Shown here piece after piece: positions 18,201 through 26,657 of a stretch of 64,000 nucleotides of DNA. The translations under genes and the position numbers were made by a program. The first letter of the stretch is position 1, and each line of letters starts with the position of its first letter. This stretch comes from QZLE01 sp033852135 (lineage in GTDB: Bacteria; Pseudomonadota; Gammaproteobacteria; QZLD01): assembly GCA_033852135.1 (NCBI GenBank), contig JAWSVB010000010.1, forward strand, positions 1 through 64,000, written 5' to 3'. The notes under the pieces were generated by a model, which saw only the letters and a program-made list of their open reading frames with translations, did not search any database and had not been told where the DNA came from.

Positions 18201-18686
18201 CGCAGCAACTGTCATTGCACCACCTGAAGAAAGACCAGTGATATAACGTCTTTCAGGGTCAATTTCATAATTGCCTTCAACTTCTACTGCTAGGCCGTGT
18301 AGGTCGTCAACCTCTCCACCGCCACCTTCTGTAACGTGGTTGCTGAACCAATAGCCCCAGCAATCTTCGCTACGCATCTCGGTAAATGATGTAACGTATG
18401 GGAAAACCACAATTACATTGTTTTGGTCTGCAATTAGATCCCAGTTCCAGATGTTTAGTGCATCTGTATGATTCATAACGCAGCCATGTAGAGCCATGAC
18501 CATTGGGACCGCTTCGGTACCGTCATAACTTTTCGGAACATATACTTTATATTGGCGGTCTCTCGAACCGTCATACGTGTAGCTGTAGACATCACCAGCA
18601 CCGGTCATCGACGCGGCTGATGCAATAGTTGGTATGGTAAAAAGTGCCACTAAAGCAGTGGCCATTAATTTATTTATTATATTCAT
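15243..18686 (-). CDS. Secreted two-domain esterase of the PHB-depolymerase family with FN3 and thrombospondin type-3 repeats
   Basis: A 1147-residue exported protein. The signal peptide is at 1-25 (MATALVALFTIPTIASAA). Esterase domain 1 (about 30-330) has MALHGC and the nucleophile box GLSSGG; a fibronectin III domain follows (about 345-430), then a short Cys module with HYLADRLDNSEYTACGSAHG. Esterase domain 2 (about 510-800) again has VALHGC and GLSSGG, and the His box SGMDHSWPAG. Next come Asp-rich thrombospondin type-3 repeats with DNCP motifs (about 815-935), a second Cys module, a second FN3 domain, and a C-terminal module with EVAGRAYKCG typical of secreted PHB depolymerases. It probably hydrolyses polyester or ester substrates outside the cell, with calcium binding by the Asp-rich part. 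The ATG at 18686 is chosen over 18734 because the signal peptide starts there and GAGGG lies upstream. Confidence 0.85.
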   Translation of the reverse strand: MNIINKLMATALVALFTIPTIASAASMTGAGDVYSYTYDGSRDRQYKVYVPKSYDGTEAVPMVMALHGCVMNHTDALNIWNWDLIADQNNVIVVFPYVTSFTEMRSEDCWGYWFSNHVTEGGGGEVDDLHGLAVEVEGNYEIDPERRYITGLSSGGAMTVAAAIAYNEYWAAAAPTAGLAYGDGSSSVTSELFESVSFHVNKIETELDDTRAIPIMVVQSSNDEVVRITAGNLIRDSHLTAFGADTAVDSTQDCTAEGISCTLKNYNDNDGNLLVQTMFYNGPTAGTQSGSMGAGHYWGGDDGDSDGWAYATGPSYSQNIWAFFADKTFSGIPAACETDNTAPATPTGLTSETPHDKYALLSINANTETDLKGYQIYNSNGEALSGVLGTTNIAVSGLAPQTSYTVYAVAVDVCGNESGASNSVTFTTTALEYIPDTETGTCTEHYLADRLDNSEYTACGSAHGYTDDVTLYELQDGSWQDEDPNGSTPSAPPVGGGDSSSGGGSSTVPSTPGSWATDSSLAGMQVHVYAPNSVTANGKRALMVALHGCAQANEVVRDNWSWEDEADEYGMVIAAPDAPNGGVIFGCWDYYDSGHSSSSPSRHDDNLIDMVEALLADTSLDIDPDQVYISGLSSGGGETFVMGCVRPDIFAGIGINAGPSVGTSSGDIGTVPYNVTASSTKSVCEGFTTHDTDFATQLTSVIHGTSDTMVDPDFAGVDAEAMALIYGASKDTGTNSITGGGTETTWSDATGERVQKIMVSGMDHSWPAGSDSSGGGYTNHNSVDYPAVLTAWLFANNRRADFTATTVDTDGDGEEDGTDNCPNDANSNQADTDSDGIGDVCDPTPDGTTTGDAGDDADEDGILDSVDNCPTDANTNQADADADGIGDVCDSEPAGADADSDGVVDASDNCPNNANANQADADVDGIGDVCDGTPNGDYTPTSADGTCTTHYNAGRLDTTEYLACGTEHGYIASITLYELEDGTWVDDVPAGAGDTTAPATPTTLTVTTAATSLTLDWADNSEQDLAGYKVYLDGTLTATVTDSTYTFVGLTPSTTYTMEVLAYDTSNNVSAKASKQDTTDNAPSWTCTSTNASTYAHEVAGRAYKCGSMNMYACALGSDENLGYWNTFNMVTLAETAEDYFESGSCP

Positions 18687-19022
18687 TCTTAAACGCCCTC
18701 TTGTTAGTACCGATTTCAATTTCCGTATCGGCATATGTGCATCCTTTGGTACTTCAGCAGGGAATTAAGATCTAGGTGTAATTTCCTGCTTCCACGTAAA
18801 AATCTATACCATAGAATTTCACTATGTTGATGATTGGGTCATGGCCATGGGGAAAAGATAATAAAATTCTTATATTTGAGAATGGTTTAATACTGAATAA
18901 GACAAACTCGTCACATTTTTTTACACTAAAACAAATAAACCGTATAGTCTGTATGGCATTATTGTTATGCAAAAGGAAAAATTACAGTTGCAATGGGTTT
19001 GTGTTTGGTTTTTATCTAATAG

Positions 19023-20171
19023 TTACGGTGTGTTAGTGGCTTTTTTGGGGAATGAGACTGTAACCTTTGTCCCTTTTTTTTCTGAGGTTTGCATCGAAAT
19101 TGTAGCGCCTTGAATCTCTGCAATTAGCTTTGCACTATAGGTTCCTAGCCCTGTCCCTTTCCTTTTCCCCTCGGTGCAGTATTTTTCAAAAAAGTGATCG
19201 CGTATCTTTTCAGGAACAGCGCCTTGATTATGGATTGTGATATCAATTTGTCCATTTTCTTGAATATAAATTGATATCACATCACTTTTTTTAGATGCTT
19301 CTTTAGCATTTGCTAAAAGGTTACTGAACATGCTGTAGCAAAGATGCTCTTCAGCATCGAGGTAAACTGAGTCGTCATCCCCAGCTTGTTGTCCATTTAT
19401 AAAAATCTTAACTTTATTGGATGAAGATGAGGTTGATAGCTGCTGATGAATCGATGCTTTTTTAAGCACACCGATAATATCAACACTTGCTGGATGAAAC
19501 TCATACTTTCCGATCTCCATCTTAAATAGGTCAAGAGGGATATCTATTAAGTGCTGAATCTCTTTTCCTGATTCAGCTATGTACTCCACATATTTTTTTT
19601 CTTGCTCACACAGGTTGGGGGAAAGCTGTAATAGGCTTTGTAGCATCATGATATTTCCCAGTGGGTTTTTAAGGTCATGATGCATCATTCTCTCAACATC
19701 TTCTTTGAGCTGTTCTAAATGTTTTCTCTCGGTAATATCATCAATTATCCAGATAACGCCCTCATCAAGATGTGGAGGGGATATGGCTTTGCCCCAAAGT
19801 GAACACCAAATAATCTCCCCTGCGGCTTTTTTAAAACGGTATTCGGTTTTGATTATTTTTCCATCAATTAGCTCGGGGAAGTTCTGGTTGGCGAATTTTA
19901 AAAAGCTGTCTTCAGATATATGTAAAAACTGTGTGGTTTTTCCAATCACCTCTTCAGCTTTATAATTAAAGATGTTGCAGAGCCTTTGATTGACGCGATA
20001 TATGCGTCGGTCTTTCATTAGGTATAAGATCCCAATAGCGCTATTGTTAAATACCACTTCGAATTCAGACAGCGATTTCAGGTCAAGCTGGGGTTCTTGA
20101 GTAGAGTCAATTAACCCTTCAAGTTCGGAAATCTGCTGTTCTAAATCCGTCTGTTGAGACTGTTTATCCAT
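19023..20171 (-). CDS. PAS-domain sensor histidine kinase, soluble
   Basis: A 382-residue protein without membrane segments. An N-terminal Gln/Glu-rich helix precedes a PAS domain (about 28-150, with NQRLCNIFNYKAEEVIGKT). The dimerisation/phosphoacceptor helix has MMHHDLKNPLGNIMML, with the second His the likely phosphorylation site, and the HATPase domain shows the N box NLLANAKEAS and the G box GTGLGTYSAKLI. No response regulator adjoins it; the nearest in this window is at 52203. The signal and partner are unknown. Confidence 0.88.
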   Translation of the reverse strand: MDKQSQQTDLEQQISELEGLIDSTQEPQLDLKSLSEFEVVFNNSAIGILYLMKDRRIYRVNQRLCNIFNYKAEEVIGKTTQFLHISEDSFLKFANQNFPELIDGKIIKTEYRFKKAAGEIIWCSLWGKAISPPHLDEGVIWIIDDITERKHLEQLKEDVERMMHHDLKNPLGNIMMLQSLLQLSPNLCEQEKKYVEYIAESGKEIQHLIDIPLDLFKMEIGKYEFHPASVDIIGVLKKASIHQQLSTSSSSNKVKIFINGQQAGDDDSVYLDAEEHLCYSMFSNLLANAKEASKKSDVISIYIQENGQIDITIHNQGAVPEKIRDHFFEKYCTEGKRKGTGLGTYSAKLIAEIQGATISMQTSEKKGTKVTVSFPKKATNTP

Positions 20172-20325
20172 ATCTGCTTATACCAAAAAAGTATATTTAT
20201 GGTTAAGGCCGCTATTATGCTTGGGTGTAGAATAGCTACCATCTTGTTAAATAGTATAGGATAAATAATTGAAATTTTAATGTTTTGTCTATATTAGAGT
20301 GTTTGCAGTGGATGTTTTTCGCGTA

Positions 20326-21228
20326 TTAATAATTAAAACGATCCACTTTAAGAATATTGCCTGCTTCATCAATCACGGATACTTTCCACTCTCCAGTCAT
20401 ATTGGTGGTGATCTTTTTGCTGGAGTACATGATTTGGCGGTTTTGGGTTATCTGCGATGAGATGCTGGCTCTTTGTTTGCCATTTTGCTCCCATTTATGG
20501 GTAAGCTTTTTACCTTTTTGATTTTTTATGATGGTGTAGTAGTAGATAGAGCGGGTAAATTTACCTGCGATGGGTTTTATTTGTGTTCCAAGATCATCGA
20601 TAGGTTTTAGCCTTTTTATGCCAGAGGTAAATTGCCCGGCGATATCAGCTGGATTTGTGGGTAAGCTGGGGTTTGGAGTTGGGCTCGGGGTTTGGCTTGG
20701 AGGAGTTAGGCTTTTGCTCTGAGCTTGGGTTATAGTTGGATTTGTTATTGGAGCAGGGCGTGAACTTAGGTTTTTTTGTGGCTTTTGTAGCTTAGTTTGA
20801 GCCTTGGATAATTCCTCGGCATTAGCCATCTCTTGGGTAGGTATTGGCTTACTTGCTGGTAATGGTTTTTTTCTAGCAACAGGGGTAACTGGTTTTACTT
20901 GGCTGCGGCCGCTATTCAGCGAGCTAATATTTTGTGCGTTATTTGATTTAATAGTTATAGCCTTGTTATTTTCTGCAGTGGTGGTTTTAGAATTTTGCTC
21001 AGTTACTTGTTGGGTAGAAGTTGTTTCACCCCCTGGTAGAAGAGTAAGTATGATTGCAACTACAGCAATGATTGCAGCGGCAATTTTTGCTATCAGAGGT
21101 TTAATATCCTCGTTGTTTACCCCTTTGTTGGGCTGAGGTTGCTCTGATTTTTTTTGTTCGTGATCTTGTTGGCCATGGTCTGGTTGCCCATGGTGAAGCT
21201 TGATACGAATTATTAGTTGTTCAGCCAT
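20326..21228 (-). CDS. DUF2914 domain protein, membrane anchored
   Basis: A 300-residue protein with a charged, His/Gln-rich cytoplasmic N-terminus (about 1-45), one membrane helix (about 47-67, AAAIIAVVAIILTLLPGG), a long Pro/Ser/Thr/Gln-rich linker (about 75-205), and a C-terminal domain with RSIYYYTIIKNQKGKKLTHK and ending TGEWKVSVIDEAG, characteristic of DUF2914. The linker would place the domain in the periplasm. It lies downstream of valS on the same strand, separated by a strong hairpin. Function unknown. Confidence 0.78.
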   Translation of the reverse strand: MAEQLIIRIKLHHGQPDHGQQDHEQKKSEQPQPNKGVNNEDIKPLIAKIAAAIIAVVAIILTLLPGGETTSTQQVTEQNSKTTTAENNKAITIKSNNAQNISSLNSGRSQVKPVTPVARKKPLPASKPIPTQEMANAEELSKAQTKLQKPQKNLSSRPAPITNPTITQAQSKSLTPPSQTPSPTPNPSLPTNPADIAGQFTSGIKRLKPIDDLGTQIKPIAGKFTRSIYYYTIIKNQKGKKLTHKWEQNGKQRASISSQITQNRQIMYSSKKITTNMTGEWKVSVIDEAGNILKVDRFNY

Positions 21229-21257
21229 TTTTTTATAAATACTTCCGTGTACTTACT

Positions 21258-21285
21258 AGCCACTGGCCAATAATGGCCAGTGGCT
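21258..21285 (-). terminator. Strong hairpin between valS and the DUF2914 gene
   Basis: AGCCACTGGCC (21258-21268) pairs perfectly with GGCCAGTGGCT (21275-21285) around AATAAT. It lies between the valS stop at 21296 and the next gene on the same strand. No T run follows in the direction of transcription, so it could be a processing or stability element rather than a full terminator. Confidence 0.55.
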
Positions 21286-21295
21286 GATATCAAGA

Positions 21296-24061
21296 TTACA
21301 GTGATTCAATCTTGGTTATCTGCTCTTCAATGATCTTCAGAGATGTTACAAACTCTTCGGCTTTAGCTTTTTCCTTGTTTACAACAGCTTCTGGAGCTCT
21401 ATCGGTAAAGTTTGGATTGTTAAGTTTGCCTTGAACTTTTGCCAGCTCTTTATCGATCTTATCTTTCTCTTTATTTAGCCTTGCAAGCTCAGCATCTTTA
21501 TCGATAAGACCTGCCATTGGAACCAATACTTTCATATTGCCAACAATTGCAGTAGCTGATTCAGGTGCTTGGTCATCTGCACTAAGGATGGTGATGCTTT
21601 CAAGCTTACCCAGTTTTGTGACATTGACTCTATTGGTTTCAAGACGCTGTAGATCAAGCTCTGAACTATCTGCGAGAAGAACTGGTAGTGGTTTTCCTGG
21701 AGAGATATTCATCTCGCCGCGAATTCTTCTGATGCCAATGAGGAAAGTTTTCACCCACTCAATATCTGCTTCAGCTTCTTTATCAACACTCTCCTGATTA
21801 AACTCAGGGTAAGGTTGTAGCATGATGGTATCACCTTCGATACCAGCAAGTGGTGCTACACGTTGCCATATCTCTTCAGTGATAAATGGAGTGATTGGGT
21901 GTAGCAGTTTTAGGGTTTCTTCCAATACTTTGATTAGAGTCTGCCTGGTTCCACGTAGTACTTTCTCATCTTCACTGTTATATAGAACTGTTTTAGATAG
22001 CTCGATGTACCAATCGCAGTACTCGTCCCAGATAAACTCGTAGATTGCATGTGACGCCAAGTCGATACGGTAGTTATCCATCGCCGCTTGAACTTCAGTG
22101 GTAACGCTTTGTAGCTTAGATATTATCCAGCGATCTGCAGTGCTGAGGATTACATCATCACTGTTGATTCCGGTATCTTCCCCTTCGGTATTACTCAGTA
22201 CGTATCTGGCAGCATTCCACAGTTTGTTGCAGAAGTTTCTGTATCCCTCTACACGGCCAACATCAAAGGCGATATCACGCCCAGTGGTTGCAAGAGATGC
22301 GAAGGTAAAACGCATCGCATCGGTACCGTAGGCAGCAATTCCATCAGGGAAGTTTTTGCGGGTGCTGAACTCAATTTTTGGAGCCATCTGTGGCTGCATA
22401 AGTCCAGTAACACGTTTTTTAACTAGATCTTCCAGTTCAATACCATTGATAAGGTCTAGTGGGTCAAGTACGTTGCCTTTCGACTTGGACATCTTGTGCC
22501 CTTCGTTGTCTCTTACCAAACCATGGATATAAACCTCTTTGAATGGAACTTCGCCATCCATGAATTTCATCCCCATCATTATCATTCTGGCAACCCAGAA
22601 GAAGATGATGTCGAAACCAGTTACCAATACGCTGGTTGGGTAGAAGGTTTCTAGCTCAGGTGTTTTTTCTGGCCAGCCCAAAGTTGAGAAAGGCCATAGG
22701 GCAGAGGAGAACCAGGTATCCAGCACATCATCATCTTGCTTAAGCTCAACATCAGCGCTGACATTGTTTTTCTCTCTTGCTTCAGCTTCGGTGCGACCAA
22801 CGTAGATATTGCCTTGGTCATCGTACCAAGCTGGAATTCTGTGTCCCCACCAAATTTGACGACTGATGCACCAGTCTTCGATATTGCGCATCCACTCGTA
22901 GTAGGTCTTGTCCCAGTTACCAGGAACAAATTTGATCTTGCCGCTTTCAACCGCTTCAATCGCAGGTTTTGCTAGAGGCTCAGCTTTAACATACCACTGG
23001 TCAGTTAAGAATGGTTCGATAACCGCATGAGTTCTATCTCCACGCGGAACCATTAGTTTATGGTCTTTAATATCTTCTAGTAACCCTTCCCCTTTAAGAT
23101 CTTCAACAATCATTTTTCGAGCATCAAAACGTCCCATGCCGCGGTAGTGCTCTGGAGCTTCATCATTGATGCGCGCATCAATAGTAAAGATATTGATTTG
23201 TGGCAGGTTATGTCTTTTACCAACTTCAGCATCATTAAAATCATGTGCTGGGGTTATTTTTACACAACCGGTGCCAAATTCTGGATCTACATAGTCATCG
23301 GCAATAACCGGGATCTCTCTACCGGTTAATGGTAGTTGTATCATCTTGCCAACCAGGTGCTTGTAGCGCTCGTCATCAGGGTGAACTGCAACGGCTGAAT
23401 CACCAAGCATGGTTTCTGGTCTGGTGGTAGCTACTATTAGATAACCATCTTCACCAACAATTGGGTAGCGGATTGACCACATGTGGCCATCTTCTTCGGC
23501 AGAGTTTACCTCTAGGTCAGAGACGGCAGTGTGTAGAACTGGATCCCAGTTAACTAATCTTTTGCCGCGATAGATCAAACCCTCTTCATGCAAGCGAACA
23601 AATACTTCGGTTACAGATTTAGATAGACCTTCATCCATAGTGAAGCGTTCGCGAGTCCAATCCATTGAGGCGCCACTACAACGTAACTGTTTAGTGATGG
23701 TGTTGCCAGATTCCTCTTTCCAATCCCACACTTTATCAATGAAAGCATCACGCCCTAAATCATGGCGAGTCTTGCCATCGGCAATCAGTTGTCTCTCCAC
23801 AACCATTTGCGTTGCGATTCCTGCGTGGTCAGTTCCAGCCTGCCAAAGGGTGTTGTTCCCCTGCATCCGTTTATATCTAATCAAACTGTCCATGATGGTA
23901 TGCTGAAATGCATGACCCATATGTAATGTTCCGGTCACGTTAGGTGGAGGGAGCATTATGCAATAAGGGGTGCCAGTGCCTGATGCCTGAAAATAGCCAT
24001 TATCTTCCCATTTCTGGTACCAGGATTTCTCGATGCTAGTTGGATTAAATACTTTTTCCAT
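21296..24061 (-). CDS. valS: Valyl-tRNA synthetase
   Basis: Class I synthetase charging tRNA-Val. The 921 residues fit the usual length (about 880-950). The HIGH-class motif is HMGH in PPPNVTGTLHMGHAFQH near residue 45, the editing domain has ATTRPETMLGDSAVAVHPDD, and KMSKSKGNVLDP lies near 535. The C-terminal 65 residues form the usual tRNA-binding coiled coil (DAELARLNKEKDKIDKELAK). It is the last of four same-strand genes pepA-holC-24087-valS. Confidence 0.98.
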   Translation of the reverse strand: MEKVFNPTSIEKSWYQKWEDNGYFQASGTGTPYCIMLPPPNVTGTLHMGHAFQHTIMDSLIRYKRMQGNNTLWQAGTDHAGIATQMVVERQLIADGKTRHDLGRDAFIDKVWDWKEESGNTITKQLRCSGASMDWTRERFTMDEGLSKSVTEVFVRLHEEGLIYRGKRLVNWDPVLHTAVSDLEVNSAEEDGHMWSIRYPIVGEDGYLIVATTRPETMLGDSAVAVHPDDERYKHLVGKMIQLPLTGREIPVIADDYVDPEFGTGCVKITPAHDFNDAEVGKRHNLPQINIFTIDARINDEAPEHYRGMGRFDARKMIVEDLKGEGLLEDIKDHKLMVPRGDRTHAVIEPFLTDQWYVKAEPLAKPAIEAVESGKIKFVPGNWDKTYYEWMRNIEDWCISRQIWWGHRIPAWYDDQGNIYVGRTEAEAREKNNVSADVELKQDDDVLDTWFSSALWPFSTLGWPEKTPELETFYPTSVLVTGFDIIFFWVARMIMMGMKFMDGEVPFKEVYIHGLVRDNEGHKMSKSKGNVLDPLDLINGIELEDLVKKRVTGLMQPQMAPKIEFSTRKNFPDGIAAYGTDAMRFTFASLATTGRDIAFDVGRVEGYRNFCNKLWNAARYVLSNTEGEDTGINSDDVILSTADRWIISKLQSVTTEVQAAMDNYRIDLASHAIYEFIWDEYCDWYIELSKTVLYNSEDEKVLRGTRQTLIKVLEETLKLLHPITPFITEEIWQRVAPLAGIEGDTIMLQPYPEFNQESVDKEAEADIEWVKTFLIGIRRIRGEMNISPGKPLPVLLADSSELDLQRLETNRVNVTKLGKLESITILSADDQAPESATAIVGNMKVLVPMAGLIDKDAELARLNKEKDKIDKELAKVQGKLNNPNFTDRAPEAVVNKEKAKAEEFVTSLKIIEEQITKIESL

Positions 24062-24086
24062 GATTTAGATTTCTTCTGTTTCTCTA

Positions 24087-24470
24087 TTACTTTTCAATTG
24101 GTTTCATATCCTCGGCAACTATGTCGAGGATAGGGGGGAGGCTGGAGGTAAGCTGGTGCATCATACTTTTTTGCATCAGCGTTGAGCTTTGCTCAAGGAT
24201 CTCATTTAAAGCTGAATTTATCGCTTTACGTACGATCCCCTCCATATGCATATTTAACTCATCTTTGACATCTTCGGCGATATCTTCGATAAGTACTTCA
24301 AATTCTTTTTGGTGTTTGCTGAGTGCTTGTTCAGCTGTTAGCCCACCAATAGTTTCTACTTTTTCCTCAGCCTTATTCTCGGTATTGTCAGCGGCAATAT
24401 TTGTATCATCACCGATAATATCGGTAAGGGTAGGAATGTGAAAATCATTAATGTCGTCAGAATCACTCAT
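24087..24470 (-). CDS. Hypothetical acidic protein between holC and valS
   Basis: A 127-residue acidic protein I do not recognise. The first 40 residues are Asp/Asn-rich and probably disordered; residues about 45-125 are predicted helical and amphipathic (KHQKEFEVLIEDIAEDVKDE, then LNEILEQSSTLMQ). Its ATG overlaps the holC stop by four bases (ATGA), and valS begins 25 bases after its end, so it is translated within the pepA-holC-valS operon. Genes of this kind at this site are known to me only as hypothetical; a link to the polymerase or synthetase is inference from position. Confidence 0.7.
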   Translation of the reverse strand: MSDSDDINDFHIPTLTDIIGDDTNIAADNTENKAEEKVETIGGLTAEQALSKHQKEFEVLIEDIAEDVKDELNMHMEGIVRKAINSALNEILEQSSTLMQKSMMHQLTSSLPPILDIVAEDMKPIEK

Positions 24471-24931
24471 TTATTGCTCCCCATTTTTTGTGACATATCG
24501 TGTGAATGGATTTGATAGCCCCGGTCTTTATAAAAGCGGAATCTATCACGACCATCTTCTTTTATCTGTTTATCTTGGTTGACTATCTCAGCAACACGCT
24601 CAAATTGACTAAAGAAAAGTGGAACTGCAGAGTTTAGATTTATTAATACATCTATCGTATGCTCGGGGATGCTTTGTTCTTGTTCTTCAGTATGACCTAG
24701 CATAATAGGAGCTTCAGCAGTTGCCCCTTTAACTACAACTTCGTGTGGCAAAAAGCTCTCTGCTTTAAATGTCCACAACAGTGAGTTTAGACTTTGAGTT
24801 TGCTGTTCATCTTGAGTATGAATGTAGATTTTTAACCCCTGGGTATATGCTTTCTCAGTCAGCTTGCAGGCAAAAACCTCCAAGCTTTGGCTGGAATCAT
24901 CAGGGAGGATATAAAAATCAACGCGCGTCAT
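24467..24931 (-). CDS. holC: DNA polymerase III chi subunit
   Basis: Accessory clamp-loader subunit that binds single-strand-binding protein. The 154-residue protein opens with TRVDFYILPD and has ACKLTEKAYTQGLKIYIHTQ, both standard HolC features, and FLPHEVV in the middle. It sits between pepA and valS as usual. Its ATG shares one base with the pepA stop (TAATG), indicating translational coupling. Confidence 0.93.
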   Translation of the reverse strand: MTRVDFYILPDDSSQSLEVFACKLTEKAYTQGLKIYIHTQDEQQTQSLNSLLWTFKAESFLPHEVVVKGATAEAPIMLGHTEEQEQSIPEHTIDVLINLNSAVPLFFSQFERVAEIVNQDKQIKEDGRDRFRFYKDRGYQIHSHDMSQKMGSNK

Positions 24932-26427
24932 TAACTATTCTCAGCAACCTTATTCAGTAGGTAATTGGTTAGTAGAGGAACAGGCCTGCCTGTAGCCCCT
25001 TTGTCTTTGCCAGATTTCCAAGCGGTTCCTGCTATATCTAAGTGAGCCCATCTGTACTCTTCGGTAAATCTAGATAGGAAGCAGCTGGCAGTGATAGTTC
25101 CAGCCTCTTTACCGCCGATATTAGCTATATCAGCAAAGTTACTTTTTAGTTGCTCTTGGTATTCATCCCACAGAGGCAGCTGCCATGTTGGGTCACACGC
25201 TTGGCTACCAGAGTCGATAAGATCATCAATTAGCTCTTGGTCATTACCAACTACGGCTTGAGCAACGCTGCCCAGAGCAATAACACAAGCGCCAGTAAGA
25301 GTGGCTATATCAACAATTGTTTCTGGGTTGAATTTTTCTGCGTAGGTAAGAGCGTCACACAAGATTAGTCTACCTTCAGCGTCGGTGTTAAGAATCTCAA
25401 TAGTCTTGCCAGCCATGCTGGTGACAATATCACCCGGTTTATTAGCTTGGCCGTCAGGCAGGTTTTCACTCGATGGGATGATGCCAACTACATTGATTGG
25501 TAGTTCTAATGCAGTGACTGCATGCATCAAACCAAATACAGATGCGCCGCCGCACATATCGTACTTCATCTCATCCATAGCTGGGGCAGGCTTTAGAGAT
25601 ATGCCGCCAGCATCAAAGGTAAGCCCTTTGCCAACAAATACATATGGCTTATCATCTTTTTTGCCACCTTTGTATTCTAGTGTGATTAGTTTTGCTTCTT
25701 CGCGGCTACCTTTAGAAACGGATAAAAGTGAACCCATGCCCAGCTTTTCCATTTCAGCTTCATTAAGCACCTTGCATGTTAGCTTCTTATTGGCTTTAGC
25801 TAGCTCTTTGGCCTTTTCTGCAAGATAGGTTGGGGTGCAGATGTTACCCGGTAGGTTTGCCAGGTCTTTGGCATAGTTCATTGCATTAGCGATGGCATTA
25901 CCTTCGCTTGCAGCTTTTTCGATTAGTGTAATATCTTCTTTGCTGTCAGCAGGAAATATAATTTTTTCCAGCGACTTACGAGGCTTGTCAGCATCGCTTT
26001 TTAGTTGGTCAAATTTGTATGCCGACTCAGTTATGATTTGGGCAGCAAGGCGAGCATTCCAACTGATATCTTTATCTGTTACCGCTAGCTCAGTAAGGTA
26101 ACATGCAATATCTTCAATGTTATCTTTGATGCCAGCTGCTGCTGCTTTAGCTGCTTTGATAAAAGCCTTGTCATCAAATTTATCTTTTTTGCCGCAACCA
26201 ACGATCAAAAGTCTATTGCTAGAAAGTCCAGGAACCTTGTGTAGCAGCAGTGACTGACCAGATTTACCCTCGATATCTTTTTGCTCAATTAGATTGCTAA
26301 TTAAACTATTGCATTCAGTGTTAAGAAGTTCAGCTGTTGGAGATAATTCCCCATCCTCAAAGATACCTACAACAAGACATGAGCTTAGTTGTTTGGTAGC
26401 TGCGATATTTTTTGCTGTAAATTTCAT
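24931..26427 (-). CDS. pepA: Cytosol (leucyl) aminopeptidase PepA
   Basis: Hexameric two-metal aminopeptidase of family M17; in Escherichia coli it also acts as a DNA-binding recombination accessory factor. The protein has 498 residues. Active-site motifs are visible: VGKGLTFDAGGISLKPA with metal ligands, MDEMKYDMCGGA, and the family signature NTDAEGRLILCDALTYAE. It is divergent from lptF across about 230 bases, the standard gammaproteobacterial arrangement. Confidence 0.96.
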   Translation of the reverse strand: MKFTAKNIAATKQLSSCLVVGIFEDGELSPTAELLNTECNSLISNLIEQKDIEGKSGQSLLLHKVPGLSSNRLLIVGCGKKDKFDDKAFIKAAKAAAAGIKDNIEDIACYLTELAVTDKDISWNARLAAQIITESAYKFDQLKSDADKPRKSLEKIIFPADSKEDITLIEKAASEGNAIANAMNYAKDLANLPGNICTPTYLAEKAKELAKANKKLTCKVLNEAEMEKLGMGSLLSVSKGSREEAKLITLEYKGGKKDDKPYVFVGKGLTFDAGGISLKPAPAMDEMKYDMCGGASVFGLMHAVTALELPINVVGIIPSSENLPDGQANKPGDIVTSMAGKTIEILNTDAEGRLILCDALTYAEKFNPETIVDIATLTGACVIALGSVAQAVVGNDQELIDDLIDSGSQACDPTWQLPLWDEYQEQLKSNFADIANIGGKEAGTITASCFLSRFTEEYRWAHLDIAGTAWKSGKDKGATGRPVPLLTNYLLNKVAENS

Positions 26428-26657
26428 GAAAATCCCTGTTATCTGGTTAGCTAATAGTTGGCTTGTTGCACTGCTTAGTGCGCGTATTCTATCAGAAAAT
26501 CATCCGTTAAGTGATAGGGTGAAGGTGAATTTTTTATAATCATATAAATAACTTTGTGAACACGATTAACTTTAAAGTAAAAAACTGACTGAAATGCATG
26601 TGATTTATCTACTTTTCGAATTATCCGCGTTAGGTATTGTCGAATTATTCAGCTAAA

